From positions 328,724 to 392,723 of the forward strand of contig NZ_LMHY01000022.1 of the NCBI RefSeq assembly GCF_001429045.1: DNA of 64,000 bases, read 5' to 3'. This document shows positions 1 to 10,550 of this stretch, piece by piece. Positions within the stretch are counted from its first letter, which is position 1; each line of letters begins with the position of its first letter. The stretch is from Pseudomonas sp. Root71 (GTDB lineage Bacteria > Pseudomonadota > Gammaproteobacteria > Pseudomonadales > Pseudomonadaceae). Both the position numbers and the translations under genes were made by a program. The notes under the pieces are model-generated. The model saw only the letters and a list, made by a program, of their open reading frames with translations. It was not told where the DNA came from and ran no database searches.

Positions 1-1535
1 AGCGCGTTGCCTTCGGCACGTCCGGGCACCGGGGCAGCTCGTTCGACTTGAGTTTCAACGAATGGCACGTGCTGGCGATCAGTCAGGCGATCTGCCTGTA
101 CCGCGAAGCTCAAGGCATCGACGGCCCGCTGTTTGTCGGCATCGACACCCACGCGCTGTCCACGCCGGCCGGCGCCAGCGCCCTCGAAGTACTGGCGGCC
201 AATGGCGTGACTGTAATGATCGCCGAAGGTGACGAGTACACGCCGACACCGGCCATTTCCCATGCGATTCTCTGCTACAACCGCGGACGCACCAGCGGCC
301 TGGCCGACGGCATTGTCATCACGCCGTCCCACAACCCGCCGCAAAGCGGTGGCTATAAGTACAATCCAACCAACGGTGGCCCGGCCGATACCCACATCAC
401 CAAGTGGATCGAAGCCAAGGCCAACGAACTGCTGGCCAACAAGCTCGCTGGCGTCAAGCGCATCAGCTACGAGCAGGCACTGAAGGCCGGCACCACCCAT
501 CGCCACGATTACCTCAACACCTATGTCGCCGACCTGATCAACGTGATCGACTTCGACGCCATCCGCGACGCCAAGCTGCGCCTGGGTGTCGATCCGCTGG
601 GTGGAGCAGGGGTGCGCTACTGGTCGGCGATTGCCGAGCATTACCGCCTGGACCTGGACGTGGTGAACAAAGAGGTCGACCCGACCTTCCGCTTCATGAC
701 TGTCGACTGGGATGGCCAGATCCGCATGGACCCATCGTCCAGCCACGCCATGCAAGGCCTGATCGGCCTGAAAGAACGCTTCGATGTGGCGTTTGCCTGC
801 GATCCGGACCACGACCGCCATGGCATCGTCACCCCGTCCGGTGGCTTGCTGGCGCCGAACAACTACCTCGCCGTGGCCATCGACTACCTGTTCCAGAACC
901 GTCCGCAATGGCGCGCCGATGCTGCAGTAGGTAAAACGGTGGTCAGCAGCGGCCTGATCGATCGCGTGGCCAAGCGCCTGGGTCGTCGCCTGTACGAAGT
1001 GCCGGTCGGTTTCAAATGGTTTGCCGATGGTCTGTTTGACGGTTCCCTGGGTTTCGGCGGTGAAGAAAGCGCCGGTGCCTCGTTCCTGCGCAAGGACGGC
1101 GGCGTCTGGAGCACCGACAAGGACGGTTTGATTCCGGCCTTGCTGGCCGCCGAGATGACCGCCCGCACCGGTCGCGACCCGAGCCGGGCGTACCGTGCCT
1201 TGACCGACGAACTGGGTGAGCCGTTCTCGGTACGGGTCGACGCCAAGGCCAATCCGGAGCAGAAGGCGCTGTTGAGCAAACTCTCGCCGCAACAGGTCAC
1301 CTCGACCCAGCTGGCCGGCGAGCCGATCCAGAGCATCCTCAGCCACGCACCGGGCAATGACCAGGCCATTGGCGGCCTCAAGGTCATGACCGAGAACGGT
1401 TGGTTCGCGGCACGTCCGTCGGGCACGGAAGACATCTACAAGATCTACGCCGAAAGTTTTGTCAGCGACGACCACCTCAAGCAACTGGTGGCCGAGGCGC
1501 AAACGCTGGTCGATGGTGCCATTTCCGCGAAATAA
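1..1535 (+). CDS. pgm: Phosphoglucomutase, alpha-D-glucose specific (5' end outside window)
   Basis: Interconverts glucose-1-phosphate and glucose-6-phosphate in the cytoplasm, feeding glycogen, trehalose and cell-envelope sugar synthesis. The reading frame is open from the first complete codon at position 3 ([11 protein letters not shown]), so the N-terminus lies to the left. About 510 residues are present, against roughly 545 in the E. coli enzyme. The active-site serine loop TPSHNPP is at 312-332, the metal loop CDPDHDRHG at about 799-825, and the sugar-binding GGEESAG and phosphate-binding [10 protein letters not shown] motifs follow in the expected order. A TTG codon at 48 could be mistaken for a start but lies inside the conserved N-terminal domain. 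A strong terminator follows. The family assignment is secure; only the start is missing. Confidence 0.95.
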   Translation, partial: RVAFGTSGHRGSSFDLSFNEWHVLAISQAICLYREAQGIDGPLFVGIDTHALSTPAGASALEVLAANGVTVMIAEGDEYTPTPAISHAILCYNRGRTSGLADGIVITPSHNPPQSGGYKYNPTNGGPADTHITKWIEAKANELLANKLAGVKRISYEQALKAGTTHRHDYLNTYVADLINVIDFDAIRDAKLRLGVDPLGGAGVRYWSAIAEHYRLDLDVVNKEVDPTFRFMTVDWDGQIRMDPSSSHAMQGLIGLKERFDVAFACDPDHDRHGIVTPSGGLLAPNNYLAVAIDYLFQNRPQWRADAAVGKTVVSSGLIDRVAKRLGRRLYEVPVGFKWFADGLFDGSLGFGGEESAGASFLRKDGGVWSTDKDGLIPALLAAEMTARTGRDPSRAYRALTDELGEPFSVRVDAKANPEQKALLSKLSPQQVTSTQLAGEPIQSILSHAPGNDQAIGGLKVMTENGWFAARPSGTEDIYKIYAESFVSDDHLKQLVAEAQTLVDGAISAK

Positions 1536-1561
1536 ACACACAACCCTGCAGCAACTAAAAA

Positions 1562-1592
1562 GGGGCGACCATTCACGGCCGCCCCTTTTTTT
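1562..1592 (+). terminator. Rho-independent terminator after pgm
   Basis: GGGGCG (1562-1567) pairs with CGCCCC (1580-1585) around a 12-base loop, followed by seven T residues. It sits 27 bases after the pgm stop codon and ahead of the convergent pirin gene. Confidence 0.9.
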
Positions 1593-1614
1593 GTGCCGCC
1601 CGGCATTTACCGAA

Positions 1615-2310
1615 TCAGGCCAGATCCACCAGAACAATCTCGCTGTCCTCGATGGCCGTCACCCGCAGCACTTGCTCATCGGCAACCGCTACACCGTCTC
1701 GAGCTTGTACACGCAAGCCATTGACTTCAATGATCCCGGTAGCCGGCACCAGGTACGCACGACGCCCCTTGTCCAGCGGGTATTCGGCAGACTCACCGGC
1801 CTTCAGATTGGCCGCTACCAGCCGGGCATCGGCGCGAATACGCAGGCTCTGGTCGTCGCCTTCCTTGCCGCTGGCCAGGGTGACAAAGCCTTCGCGGTCG
1901 CCTTTCGGGAACGGCTTGGCGCCCCAGGACGGCGCCAGGCCGGACTCGTTCGGGATGATCCAGATCTGGAAAATCCGGGTCGGCGTCGCTTCCAGGTTGT
2001 ACTCGCTGTGGGCGATCCCGGTGCCGGCACTCATGACCTGGACGTCACCGGCTTCGGTGCGGCCCTTGTTGCCAAGGTTGTCCTGGTGGGTAATGGCGCC
2101 TTCGCGGACATAGGTGATGATTTCCATGTCGCGGTGCGAGTGTTGCGGGAAACCGGTGCCCGGGGCGATCACGTCGTCGTTCCAGACCCGCAGGTTGCCC
2201 CAGTTCATGCGCTTGGCATCGTAGTATTCGGCGAACGAAAAATGATGGTGGGCATCCAGCCAGCCGTGGTGAGCGCCGCCGAGGGAGTTGAAGGGTCTGA
2301 GTTCAAGCAT
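1615..2310 (-). CDS. Pirin family protein (YhaK-type bicupin)
   Basis: A 231-residue pirin-like protein. The N-terminal cupin carries the metal-site pattern FPQHSHRDMEIITYV and later GTGIAHSEYN, which supply the His and Glu ligands typical of pirins. Some relatives have quercetin dioxygenase activity and others act as redox or stress sensors; the role here is not known. The open frame extends upstream to 2394, but the ATG at 2310 is preceded by GGAG (CCTGGAGACGATC) and begins the conserved MLELRPFNSL segment, so it is taken as the start. The gene stands alone, convergent with pgm. Confidence 0.85.
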   Translation of the reverse strand: MLELRPFNSLGGAHHGWLDAHHHFSFAEYYDAKRMNWGNLRVWNDDVIAPGTGFPQHSHRDMEIITYVREGAITHQDNLGNKGRTEAGDVQVMSAGTGIAHSEYNLEATPTRIFQIWIIPNESGLAPSWGAKPFPKGDREGFVTLASGKEGDDQSLRIRADARLVAANLKAGESAEYPLDKGRRAYLVPATGIIEVNGLRVQARDGVAVADEQVLRVTAIEDSEIVLVDLA

Positions 2311-2589
2311 GATCGTCTCCAGGAAAGGTTCGTCATGGGGCCAGGTGCCTGAGCCACGAAGCGAGACCGGTGAGTGATGACGGCCATCATCCAACAGGTA
2401 ACAATCGATAAAAAGCGTAAAAAATGCAGCATTCCCATCGAATGGATTGATATAAAACGAGCTCGAAATTTTGTCATCCAGCTTTCACTTCATCGCATAA
2501 GCCAATGAGACATAAGCAATTGACTAGAACTCGACGGCAAATGCAGACACCATAGCGCCCAACAGCCTCACACCCTGGAGTCAGTCCGC

Positions 2590-5064
2590 GTGCCGCAACA
2601 CACCCCAGATCTTCCGCCTGAACTTCGCCCCCTGGCCGAGATGCCGCTGATCAAGCGATTGCTCGCCCGATTCTTCGGCTACAGTCTGACCCGCCTGCAC
2701 GCGCAGCATCGTGCGTCGTGGCTGCATGGCCAGGCCGACGGTTTTCGCAGCGGTCACAGCGCCGGGGTCGATTACGGCTACAAGGAAGGCAAGCTCGAAG
2801 GGCTGGAAGAGGGTCGGCAGGTCCTGCTGATCCGCGACTCGCGCTGCACTGAACACCGACCGCCGAATGTCGATGACCTGTTGTTCGACGATTGGCGCCT
2901 GCCGTTGAGCGCCGAGTTGAAGAAGCCCATGAAGGCCGATGTCGCCCGCTTGTTGCCGGCCCATGCCCAGCCCAGCGCCGCACAGTGGAAAATGATCTTC
3001 AGCGATACGCCGTCCACCTCGGTGATCGCGGGTGCCGGTGCTGGCAAATCGACCACGTTGGTGCTGCGAATCCTGCTGTTGACCCACTACCTGGGCTTTG
3101 AACTGAGTTCGATGACGGTGGTGACCTTCACCCGCGAGTCGCGCAAGGACTTCATCAACAAGCTGATCGAACTGTTTGCGCTCTGGGGCCGCGCGATCAG
3201 TTTCAAGGAGGCACGTGATCTGGTACGCACCTTTCACTCGCGGATCCTGCCGATGGTGCGCAGCCTTGCGGGTTTCGAGCGTTTGCAGGCTTTCGAGAAC
3301 CTCAGCCTGCGGGCCGCACAGGGCGATGAGGAGGCCGACAGCAATCCGTTCGATCTGCGCATCAACGACGCTCAACGCCAACAGCTCAACGCCTGCTATC
3401 ACCGCCTGCACAGTGTCGATGAGCGTTTTCGCGAGTTGATCAAGCCACTGTCCCGGCATGCCCTGCAACTCAAGGAACTGGAGCGCGATCACCCCGATGT
3501 GCAGAAACGCATGGGGGTTACCGAACTGGCGGCCAAACGCGATGAAGAACTGTGCGATGCCATCGAGGACCTGTGGTTTCGCGCCGGTGCCTGGCCGATC
3601 AAGGGCATTGAACCGAATCGCCAGTCGTTCGATATCAACGGTTCGACATTCCATTGCCACGGCCACATCCCGTCCCTGGATGCCTGGGTGGTGCTGGGGT
3701 TCGATCCTCGGGAAAACCCGCAGGTTACGCGACCGAACGCCAAGCTGACGGTGCGCGCAGAGTGGGCAGTAAAGCGCACCCTGTTTCAAGCTTTCTGTCG
3801 TAAGCCTTTGATATGGCTAGATAGTTACGAATCATCCAGACGTGTTCTGGCCTCGCTTGCCGGCGATGCCAGCGCCGGGCCGGGCTTCGATTACAAGGTC
3901 AAGGGCGAGCTCGCTTCCGCGCCGCTGCTCGATTGCTTTGTCGCCGCCGCCGGGTTCATCGAAAACCTCGGGCTGGATGTGCCGAGCGCGGTAGGCCAGA
4001 TGAGTTTCGCCAAGGACGATCCCGACCGGTTCTTCTTCGAAGCCTTGAGCCTTTATTGGCGGGCGCTGGAAGATCACTTGCTGGATCAGAAGCCGCCGAT
4101 CATGACCTACAACCGGATGTTCGCCCTGTTCAGCGAGCATTCGCCGGAGAACCTCAAGCTGCTCGGCGATGAGCTGCTGCGGCCGCTGTCGCACCTGATG
4201 ATCGATGAATTCCAGGATGTCTCGCCGCAGATCGTCTCCTGGATCAGGGCCAGCCTGGCAGAGATCCGCAGTCGCGGGCCGGCCATGCACGTCGGGCGCG
4301 GCGCCCAGCGCTCCTCGCTGCTGTGTGTGGGCGATGACTGGCAGTCCATCTACGGGTGGCGCGGCAGTTCGCCGAGCTACTTCATGGAGTTCAACAAGGA
4401 GTTTCCGTCGCCGAGCACCACCAAGGTCATGCTCAGCGACAACTACCGCAGCCACCAACACATCATCGATGCCGCCGAGCACATCGTGCGTGCAGCACCG
4501 GCGATTGCCGGGAAGAAAGCCAAGGCCAGCGGCGAACCCAAGGCGTTGCTGCCGGTGAACGTCCACGATCGTGATGACCAAGGCATGGCCCAACGCCTGA
4601 TGGAGCATTACCGAAAGGGCGATTCGATCTTGATGCTTTATCGAAAAAGCAGCGATAAGTTATTGATAGAAGAGCATATTCAGTCTGTAGTTAATGTTGA
4701 TTCTAGCTTGCCGTATGAGGCTCGCAGGCTCAAGCAACTGACCTATCACAGTGCCAAGGGCCTCCAGGCCGATGCGGTGTTTTTGCTGGGCGATTGCCAG
4801 CACCTGACCAGCTCGCCTTACAAGAATCAGGTTTACCGCATGGCGGGCCTGGGCAAGGCAGGTGACAGCGAACCCTACGACAACGCCCAGAAGGACGAGA
4901 TCCTGCGGCTGGCCTATGTAGGGATTACCCGCGCCGTCAGCCATTGCTACTGGTACGTTGACGCACAAGACACCCAGGCCGCGAACATGCCCAAGGCTTC
5001 CGACCGGATCGGCAAGGGCAAGGCGTTCTTTGTCGACCATCGGCAGGGCAAAGCTTCTACTTGA
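2590..5064 (+). CDS. UvrD/Rep-family superfamily 1 DNA helicase
   Basis: An 824-residue ATP-dependent helicase. Walker A is GAGAGKST (residues about 147-154); motif II is DEFQDVS; motif III is GDDWQSIYGWRGS; motif IV is LSDNYRSHQ; motif V is HSAKGLQADAVF; motif VI is AYVGITRA. The set matches UvrD/Rep/HelD-type 3'-5' helicases. The first 110 residues are family-atypical, rich in charged and Gly residues (GYKEGKLEGLEEG). A GTG start at 2590 is chosen because GGAG lies nine bases upstream (2577-2580); an ATG at 2641 is the alternative. No nuclease domain is visible. It is probably a repair or replication-restart helicase; the exact role is inferred from family only. Confidence 0.88.
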   Translation: MPQHTPDLPPELRPLAEMPLIKRLLARFFGYSLTRLHAQHRASWLHGQADGFRSGHSAGVDYGYKEGKLEGLEEGRQVLLIRDSRCTEHRPPNVDDLLFDDWRLPLSAELKKPMKADVARLLPAHAQPSAAQWKMIFSDTPSTSVIAGAGAGKSTTLVLRILLLTHYLGFELSSMTVVTFTRESRKDFINKLIELFALWGRAISFKEARDLVRTFHSRILPMVRSLAGFERLQAFENLSLRAAQGDEEADSNPFDLRINDAQRQQLNACYHRLHSVDERFRELIKPLSRHALQLKELERDHPDVQKRMGVTELAAKRDEELCDAIEDLWFRAGAWPIKGIEPNRQSFDINGSTFHCHGHIPSLDAWVVLGFDPRENPQVTRPNAKLTVRAEWAVKRTLFQAFCRKPLIWLDSYESSRRVLASLAGDASAGPGFDYKVKGELASAPLLDCFVAAAGFIENLGLDVPSAVGQMSFAKDDPDRFFFEALSLYWRALEDHLLDQKPPIMTYNRMFALFSEHSPENLKLLGDELLRPLSHLMIDEFQDVSPQIVSWIRASLAEIRSRGPAMHVGRGAQRSSLLCVGDDWQSIYGWRGSSPSYFMEFNKEFPSPSTTKVMLSDNYRSHQHIIDAAEHIVRAAPAIAGKKAKASGEPKALLPVNVHDRDDQGMAQRLMEHYRKGDSILMLYRKSSDKLLIEEHIQSVVNVDSSLPYEARRLKQLTYHSAKGLQADAVFLLGDCQHLTSSPYKNQVYRMAGLGKAGDSEPYDNAQKDEILRLAYVGITRAVSHCYWYVDAQDTQAANMPKASDRIGKGKAFFVDHRQGKAST

Positions 5065-5073
5065 GCGATTGTT

Positions 5074-5116
5074 CACCCACAAAAAAGCCCACCTGACGTG
5101 GGCTTTTTTGTGGGTG
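5074..5116. terminator. Bidirectional terminator between convergent genes
   Basis: A near-perfect hairpin: CACCCAC-A6-GCCCAC (5074-5092), loop CTGAC, GTGGGC-T6-GTGGGTG (5098-5116). The A6/T6 tracts allow it to stop transcription from both the helicase gene and the convergent small gene downstream. Confidence 0.92.
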
Positions 5117-5124
5117 TTCAGCCT

Positions 5125-5397
5125 TCAGGCATAACTTCTGAGGGCTTGTGGTGGTACGAAAGCTTCAAGTTCATCCTCCACCGCTTCGATTATTCGCTCT
5201 ACATCCGCGGCATTCATGACGGTGGCGCACGGAATGCCGGCAATGGCGATCATGGTCTCGCCAGTGGCACGATCAAACAGACGGGCAATCATGCTGCCCG
5301 GCGCGTCCATGCTCGCCTCGAAACCCATGGGATGAAAATGCCAGCGCATCAGCTGGCAGGCGTTTGGAAACGTGACTTTGCTGAACCCTTTATTCAT
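5125..5397 (-). CDS. Small DUF1652-like protein
   Basis: A 90-residue protein resembling the DUF1652 family common in pseudomonads, by the pattern of a Pro-x-x-Cys start, a short strand pair (SMIARLFDRATGETMIAIAGI) and a C-terminal helix (ADVERIIEAVEDELEAF). It has no signal peptide or membrane segment. The frame is open to an ATG at 5460, but the ATG at 5397 has AAGGTGG seven bases upstream and starts the conserved part, so it is preferred. Function unknown; the family call is from memory of the pattern. Confidence 0.6.
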   Translation of the reverse strand: MNKGFSKVTFPNACQLMRWHFHPMGFEASMDAPGSMIARLFDRATGETMIAIAGIPCATVMNAADVERIIEAVEDELEAFVPPQALRSYA

Positions 5398-5460
5398 GTG
5401 TTGCCCACCTTCATTATCGAGCGCTTCCTTTAGCTCATGGTAGGAGGGAAGAACCTTCAT

Positions 5461-5662
5461 TGGTTCAACCAGTGACAGGTTTTAAAAGTAGCATCCGGTT
5501 GTGAAAATATTGTGGATTTTTCAGGTCGTTTGGCGATTGCCAACGTTTTTTTTGATCCAGCTCACGCTTGTCGGCCATTTGCGGGCGCCTGCCATCATCG
5601 GTTAGTCGTTGAAGACAAAGCGCAAGTTGGGCAAGCTCGGTGTTTTTTCGTCGAGATGTTCA
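5461..5662. other. Divergent intergenic region
   Basis: About 200 bases between the divergent DUF1652-like gene and the AraC-type regulator. It is AT-richer than its flanks (for example 5505-5560). It presumably carries both promoters, but no convincing -35/-10 pair or operator palindrome could be fixed by eye. Confidence 0.4.
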
Positions 5663-6478
5663 ATGCACGCCGATGATGATGGCCCGCTGCAAACCCAGGC
5701 CACGGGCGATACGGTCATGCGCTATCACTTGCGCTGGAAGCACCGGGATCTGGACGGCGTCATGGCGCTTTATCACCCTGAGGTCCAGTACAACGATTTC
5801 TTCCAGAACAAGCTCATGGGCCTGGCTGAATTGCGCGAGTACGTACGCAGCAGCATGCCCCGGGACCCGGATGAGGCGCTGGAGCATTCCGACCGCATTC
5901 GACTGGACGGCAATACCGCGTTCATTCAGTACCGCATCACCCTGCGCGGCGGTGAAGGGTTGGTGTCGTTCCGCGCCAGCGAAGCGATCACCGTCAAGGA
6001 CGGGCTGATCTGGCGGGTCAATGAATATGCTTCATTGGTGCATGAACAACCCGGCAGTAAAACGTCCGGCAACCATCGCCCGGCGGTCAGCCGGCTCGGC
6101 CTGTCGCCGCGCCAGTTGAGCTTCATGGCCGATGACCTGCAGCAGTATTTCCAGGGTCAACAGCCATATCTGGACCCGGAGCTCGATCTGCAACGGGTGG
6201 CGAAGGAGTGTGGCTACAGCCGCAACCAGATTTCCTACCTGTTGAACCAGGTGCTGGGCCAGAGCTTCTACCGCTACGTCAACCAGGCACGCCTGCAACA
6301 TTTGCTTGCGGCGCTGGATGCCGCCACACCGCCAGTGCGCATCGATGAACTGGCCTTCGCTGCCGGATTCAATTCGCTGTCGGCGTTCTACAGCTGTTTC
6401 CGCCAGCATACCGGCCAGTCACCCAAGGCTTACGTCAAACAAATTTCTTTGCGTGCACGCGCGCAAGACAGCGCCTGA
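5663..6478 (+). CDS. AraC-family regulator with N-terminal SnoaL/NTF2-like domain
   Basis: A 271-residue protein. Residues about 10-125 look like a SnoaL-like NTF2 fold (MRYHLRWKHRDLDGVMALYH, with a later YRITLRGGEG strand and a DGLIWRVNEY end), a shape that usually binds a small ligand. Residues about 155-260 form an AraC double helix-turn-helix: CGYSRNQISYLLNQVLGQSF, then IDELAFAAGFNSLSAFYSCF. It lies directly upstream of, and in the same direction as, the oxidoreductase/cupin/polyamine-binding-protein genes, so it is probably their ligand-responsive regulator (inference). The start is uncertain: the frame is open from a TTG at 5609, and ATG 5663 is the first ATG but has only a weak ribosome site. 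Confidence 0.75.
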   Translation: MHADDDGPLQTQATGDTVMRYHLRWKHRDLDGVMALYHPEVQYNDFFQNKLMGLAELREYVRSSMPRDPDEALEHSDRIRLDGNTAFIQYRITLRGGEGLVSFRASEAITVKDGLIWRVNEYASLVHEQPGSKTSGNHRPAVSRLGLSPRQLSFMADDLQQYFQGQQPYLDPELDLQRVAKECGYSRNQISYLLNQVLGQSFYRYVNQARLQHLLAALDAATPPVRIDELAFAAGFNSLSAFYSCFRQHTGQSPKAYVKQISLRARAQDSA

Positions 6479-6528
6479 GCCCACGCACTAGGATCGACGC
6501 CATCGAAGTTTGAGTGGCGGAGTCTTGC

Positions 6529-7935
6529 ATGCCGGCGTGGCGCACTATCAGTTTGTGGATGGACCAGCTCGACGAGCCGCTGTTGGCGCGTCCGGCGCTG
6601 GAGCGGGACCTGGATGTCGACGTCGCGATCATCGGCGCGGGCTACACCGGGCTCTGGACCGCGTACTACCTCAAGCAGCACAAACCAGACCTGAACATCG
6701 CCATTGTCGAAGCGCAAACCGCCGGTTTCGGCGCGTCGGGGCGCAATGGTGGCTGGCTGATGGGTAATTTGCTGGGGGAGGATCGCCTGCTGGCCAATCT
6801 CTCAGCCGAAGAACGACGTGCCTCCTACGATTTGCTGCACAGCATTCCGGATGAAGTGGAAATTGTCCTCGAACGAGAGGGGATCGACTGCGATTACCGT
6901 AAAGGCGGGGTGCTGTATTGCGCCGCACGCTATCCGGAGCAGGAGGCCAGCCTGCGTCATTACCTGGACGATCTCCACCGCCAGGGCCTCAACGACAGCC
7001 ACTATCGCTGGTTGAGCCCGGAGCAACTGGCGCAACAGATCCGCGTCGCGAAACCTTACGGCGGCATCTACGCGCCGCACGTGGCGACCATCCACCCGGC
7101 CAGGCTGGTACGGGGGCTGGCCCGGGCGGTGGAGCGGCTGGGCGTCAGAATCTACGAAAACAGCCCGGTCACCCATTGGCAGTCCGGCAGCCTGCGCACG
7201 GCGAAAGCTTCGGTGCACAGTCGCTGGGTGGTGCCGGCGGTGGAAGGCTACTCCGTGACGCTGCCGCCATTGGGGCGTTACCAGATGCCGGTGCAGAGCC
7301 TGATTGTCGCGACCGAGCCATTGCCCGCGGCCACCTGGGACGAAATCGGCCTGAGTCGCGGCCAGGCGTTCAGCGAGGCCAGTCGCCAGGTCACCTACGG
7401 TCAACGCACCGCTGATAACCGACTGATTTTTGGCGCCCGTGGCGGCTACCAGTTCGCCGGCAAGCTGCGCCACGACTTCGACCTGACCGCTGACGAAATA
7501 CAGCTGCGGCGCTACCTGTTCGGCGAACTGTTCCCGCAGTTGAAGAACGTGCAGATCACCCATTCCTGGGGCGGCAACCTGGGCATGTCCCGGCATTTCC
7601 AGCCGCACATGCTTTGCGACCGGGCCAACGGCATTGCCCTGTCTGGCGGTTATGGCGGGGAGGGCGTTGGCGCCAGCAACCTGGGGGGCCGCACGCTGGC
7701 TGACCTGATCCTGGGGCGCGACACCGAACTGGTGCGCCAGCCGTGGGTCATCCCCCAGCGCGGCCTCGACGCACTGCGGGCCTGGGAGCCGGAGCCAATC
7801 CGCTGGCTCGGCTACAACGCGATCATCCGCAGCTTTGTCCATGAAGACCAGACCCTGGCCAACCCGGCCACTGCGCCCTGGCGGCGCAAGCTGGCCAGCG
7901 GGGTCGCCGGTTTCATGGAAGGTTTCATGCACTAA
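6529..7935 (+). CDS. FAD-dependent amine oxidoreductase (DAO family, PuuB/PauB-like)
   Basis: A 468-residue flavoprotein of the D-amino-acid-oxidase superfamily. The N-terminal dinucleotide motif is DVAIIGAGYTGLWTAYYL (residues about 27-45), followed by FGASGRNGGW, typical of gamma-glutamylputrescine and related amine oxidoreductases. The C-terminal HSWGGNLGMSRHFQPHM and SGGYGGEGVGASNLGG segments match the FAD/substrate end of the fold. ATG 6529 is chosen because GGAG sits six bases upstream; a GTG at 6514 is less likely. With the small cupin and PotF/SpuD-type binding protein next to it, oxidation of a polyamine or its gamma-glutamyl derivative is the likely reaction; substrate is inferred. 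Confidence 0.82.
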   Translation: MPAWRTISLWMDQLDEPLLARPALERDLDVDVAIIGAGYTGLWTAYYLKQHKPDLNIAIVEAQTAGFGASGRNGGWLMGNLLGEDRLLANLSAEERRASYDLLHSIPDEVEIVLEREGIDCDYRKGGVLYCAARYPEQEASLRHYLDDLHRQGLNDSHYRWLSPEQLAQQIRVAKPYGGIYAPHVATIHPARLVRGLARAVERLGVRIYENSPVTHWQSGSLRTAKASVHSRWVVPAVEGYSVTLPPLGRYQMPVQSLIVATEPLPAATWDEIGLSRGQAFSEASRQVTYGQRTADNRLIFGARGGYQFAGKLRHDFDLTADEIQLRRYLFGELFPQLKNVQITHSWGGNLGMSRHFQPHMLCDRANGIALSGGYGGEGVGASNLGGRTLADLILGRDTELVRQPWVIPQRGLDALRAWEPEPIRWLGYNAIIRSFVHEDQTLANPATAPWRRKLASGVAGFMEGFMH

Positions 7936-7963
7936 ACGCGCTTCTACATCGACAGGTATTCCC

Positions 7964-8305
7964 ATGAGCATCACGCAGTTCAAGAACACCGCAACCCTGA
8001 AACTGGACGAATCCAATCCGGTCGCCGTGCCCCTGGGCACCACCGTGGCCGTGGCGTCGACCACCAGCGTCGAACGCGACGACGGCGTCGAGACCGGCGT
8101 CTGGGAGTGCACCCCGGGGCGCTGGCGGCGGCAGATCGTCGCCCAGGAATTCTGTCACTTCATCCAGGGCCGCTGCACCTTCACCCCGGACGGCGGCGAG
8201 CCCCTGCACATAGAAGCCGGCGACGCACTGATGTTGCCGGCCAACAGCCTGGGCATCTGGGACATCCAGCAAACCGTGCGCAAGACCTACGTGCTGATTT
8301 TTTGA
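7964..8305 (+). CDS. Small single-domain cupin (DUF861/cupin_3 type)
   Basis: A 113-residue cupin of the cupin_3 group often found beside polyamine and amino-acid oxidases. It has the pattern TGVWECTPGRWRR, then EFCHFIQGRCTFTPDGG and AGDALMLPANSLGIWDI. Only 28 bases separate it from the oxidoreductase, with AGG upstream of ATG 7964, so the two are co-transcribed. The family is mostly uncharacterised; a scavenging or isomerising role for the aldehyde or imine product is possible but unproven. Confidence 0.75.
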   Translation: MSITQFKNTATLKLDESNPVAVPLGTTVAVASTTSVERDDGVETGVWECTPGRWRRQIVAQEFCHFIQGRCTFTPDGGEPLHIEAGDALMLPANSLGIWDIQQTVRKTYVLIF

Positions 8306-8343
8306 GTTTTCAATTCTTTGAAATTTGAAAGCTGATCCTTTGA

Positions 8344-9465
<1,122 letters not shown>

Positions 9466-9481
9466 AACCTGGTCAGGCATT

Positions 9482-9500
9482 CGGGACAGGACGTCCCGTT
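9482..9500. terminator. Possible weak terminator between convergent genes
   Basis: CGGGAC (9482-9487) and GTCCCG (9493-9498) form a short hairpin between two convergent coding regions. Only two T residues follow, so termination strength is doubtful. Confidence 0.35.
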
Positions 9501-9510
9501 GCCACCCTTA

Positions 9511-10188
9511 TCAGCTGACCGGCTCGGCTGCGCAACTCATCTGGCCTGAGCCGGGTATCTGGAAAAACACGTCATCGCCGAGTTGCCAGAAGCTGTAGCT
9601 GCCTTTGTAGTCCTTGCCCGTGTACTGGGTTCCGGAATTGTTCGGCACCTGGTTCAAGGTCACCGAGGTGTTGGCCCATTTAAGGAGCACCACGCCCGGT
9701 TCGACCGTAAAGAAGGTCGCGGCAACCAATGCGTTAAACCCCGCGCAACGATAAGCCAACGGCCCTTCGGTGAGCCTGCTGGGGTCCTTGGTTCGCGCAA
9801 TGGCCGAACCCTGGCGCAGTTGGAACGCACGCTCGGCATAACTTCGGATGACGCACGCCTTGTCTTGCGGCCCGCCACCACACTGGTTGCGTGACTCAAT
9901 CCAGAATCGCTGATCAATCTCGACTTTATTCGGGCGCGGCACTGAATGGTCGTCAGAGAGTGCCAGGAGATAAAGGCGATTGAGTTCCAGATCCATGCTC
10001 GCCAGTTGGGCGTCATGACAGATAAGCCTTTCGGCGGAGGCCTGGGGATTGGCGCAATCGAAACTGGTTTTGTACGTTGGCAAGGGCCTTGGCTTTGGTT
10101 TTGCCTTTGTGGCGGCATCACACAGGCTCGCCGTCACGCACGTGCTGACGGCGAGCACAGAGGCCAGAAGTGGCATGACCATTTTCAT
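9511..10188 (-). CDS. LprI/MliC two-domain lysozyme-inhibitor-like periplasmic protein
   Basis: A 225-residue exported protein. After the signal peptide (MKMVMPLLASVLAVSTCVTA, residues about 1-24) comes a DUF1311/LprI-type domain (SFDCANPQASAERLICHDAQ, then LNRLYLLAL and Cys pairs in NQCGG and KACVIRSY). The C-terminal half has the MliC/C-type lysozyme inhibitor pattern: LAYRCAGFNALVAATFF, a VTLNQVPNNSGTQYTG strand and a closing MSCAAEP cysteine. Such proteins protect peptidoglycan from host or competitor lysozymes. ATG 10188 is preferred to the longer frame from 10257 because AGGTGA precedes it and the signal peptide starts there. Confidence 0.72.
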   Translation of the reverse strand: MKMVMPLLASVLAVSTCVTASLCDAATKAKPKPRPLPTYKTSFDCANPQASAERLICHDAQLASMDLELNRLYLLALSDDHSVPRPNKVEIDQRFWIESRNQCGGGPQDKACVIRSYAERAFQLRQGSAIARTKDPSRLTEGPLAYRCAGFNALVAATFFTVEPGVVLLKWANTSVTLNQVPNNSGTQYTGKDYKGSYSFWQLGDDVFFQIPGSGQMSCAAEPVS

Positions 10189-10325
10189 TTCGGCGTCACC
10201 TGAGTCTTTGCGTGAAGCCCGTATTGCAACGCCTGTGTCGAAGCGCTGCACAGTCATTCGGTCGCACGGGGTCTATCGAGTGTAAAGCAGTGCTCGAAAC
10301 CTGCCACATCGTGCCAGGAGAAACG

Positions 10326-10550
10326 TCAGTCTTCCTCACGAATCGTCGCCACTTCATCGGCCCTGACTTTCACCATCGCTCCGGAAATGTCCTCAAACTC
10401 AAAGAACCCGTCCTTGGTTTTGGTCTTCGGCATGTCCTTGGTCAGGTATTGAGTGCCGTTCTGCAGCGTCACCACCGTTGGCGTCGAGCAACCGGCCAGC
10501 GCCAGCAGGGCCGCTGCAGCCAGGGGCAAGCCCAATGTCTTGATGTCCAT
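10326..10550 (-). CDS. YgdI/YgdR-type small lipoprotein
   Basis: A 74-residue lipoprotein. The lipobox LALAGC places the lipidated cysteine at residue 21 (counting from the ATG at 10550). The remaining 50 residues are the DUF903 fold (VVTLQNGTQYLTKDMPKT, then FFEFEDISGAMVKVRADEVATIRE) seen in YgdI/YgdR. Function unknown; an outer- or inner-membrane anchored SH3-like domain is expected. GGAGGTGATC lies directly before the ATG; a GTG two codons upstream overlaps this site and is rejected. Confidence 0.85.
   Translation of the reverse strand: MDIKTLGLPLAAAALLALAGCSTPTVVTLQNGTQYLTKDMPKTKTKDGFFEFEDISGAMVKVRADEVATIREED

Noticed and set aside
2581..3789. Long minus-strand open frame of about 400 codons opposite the helicase gene
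   Set aside because: It lies wholly antisense to conserved helicase motifs, has no family pattern and is a high-GC mirror frame.
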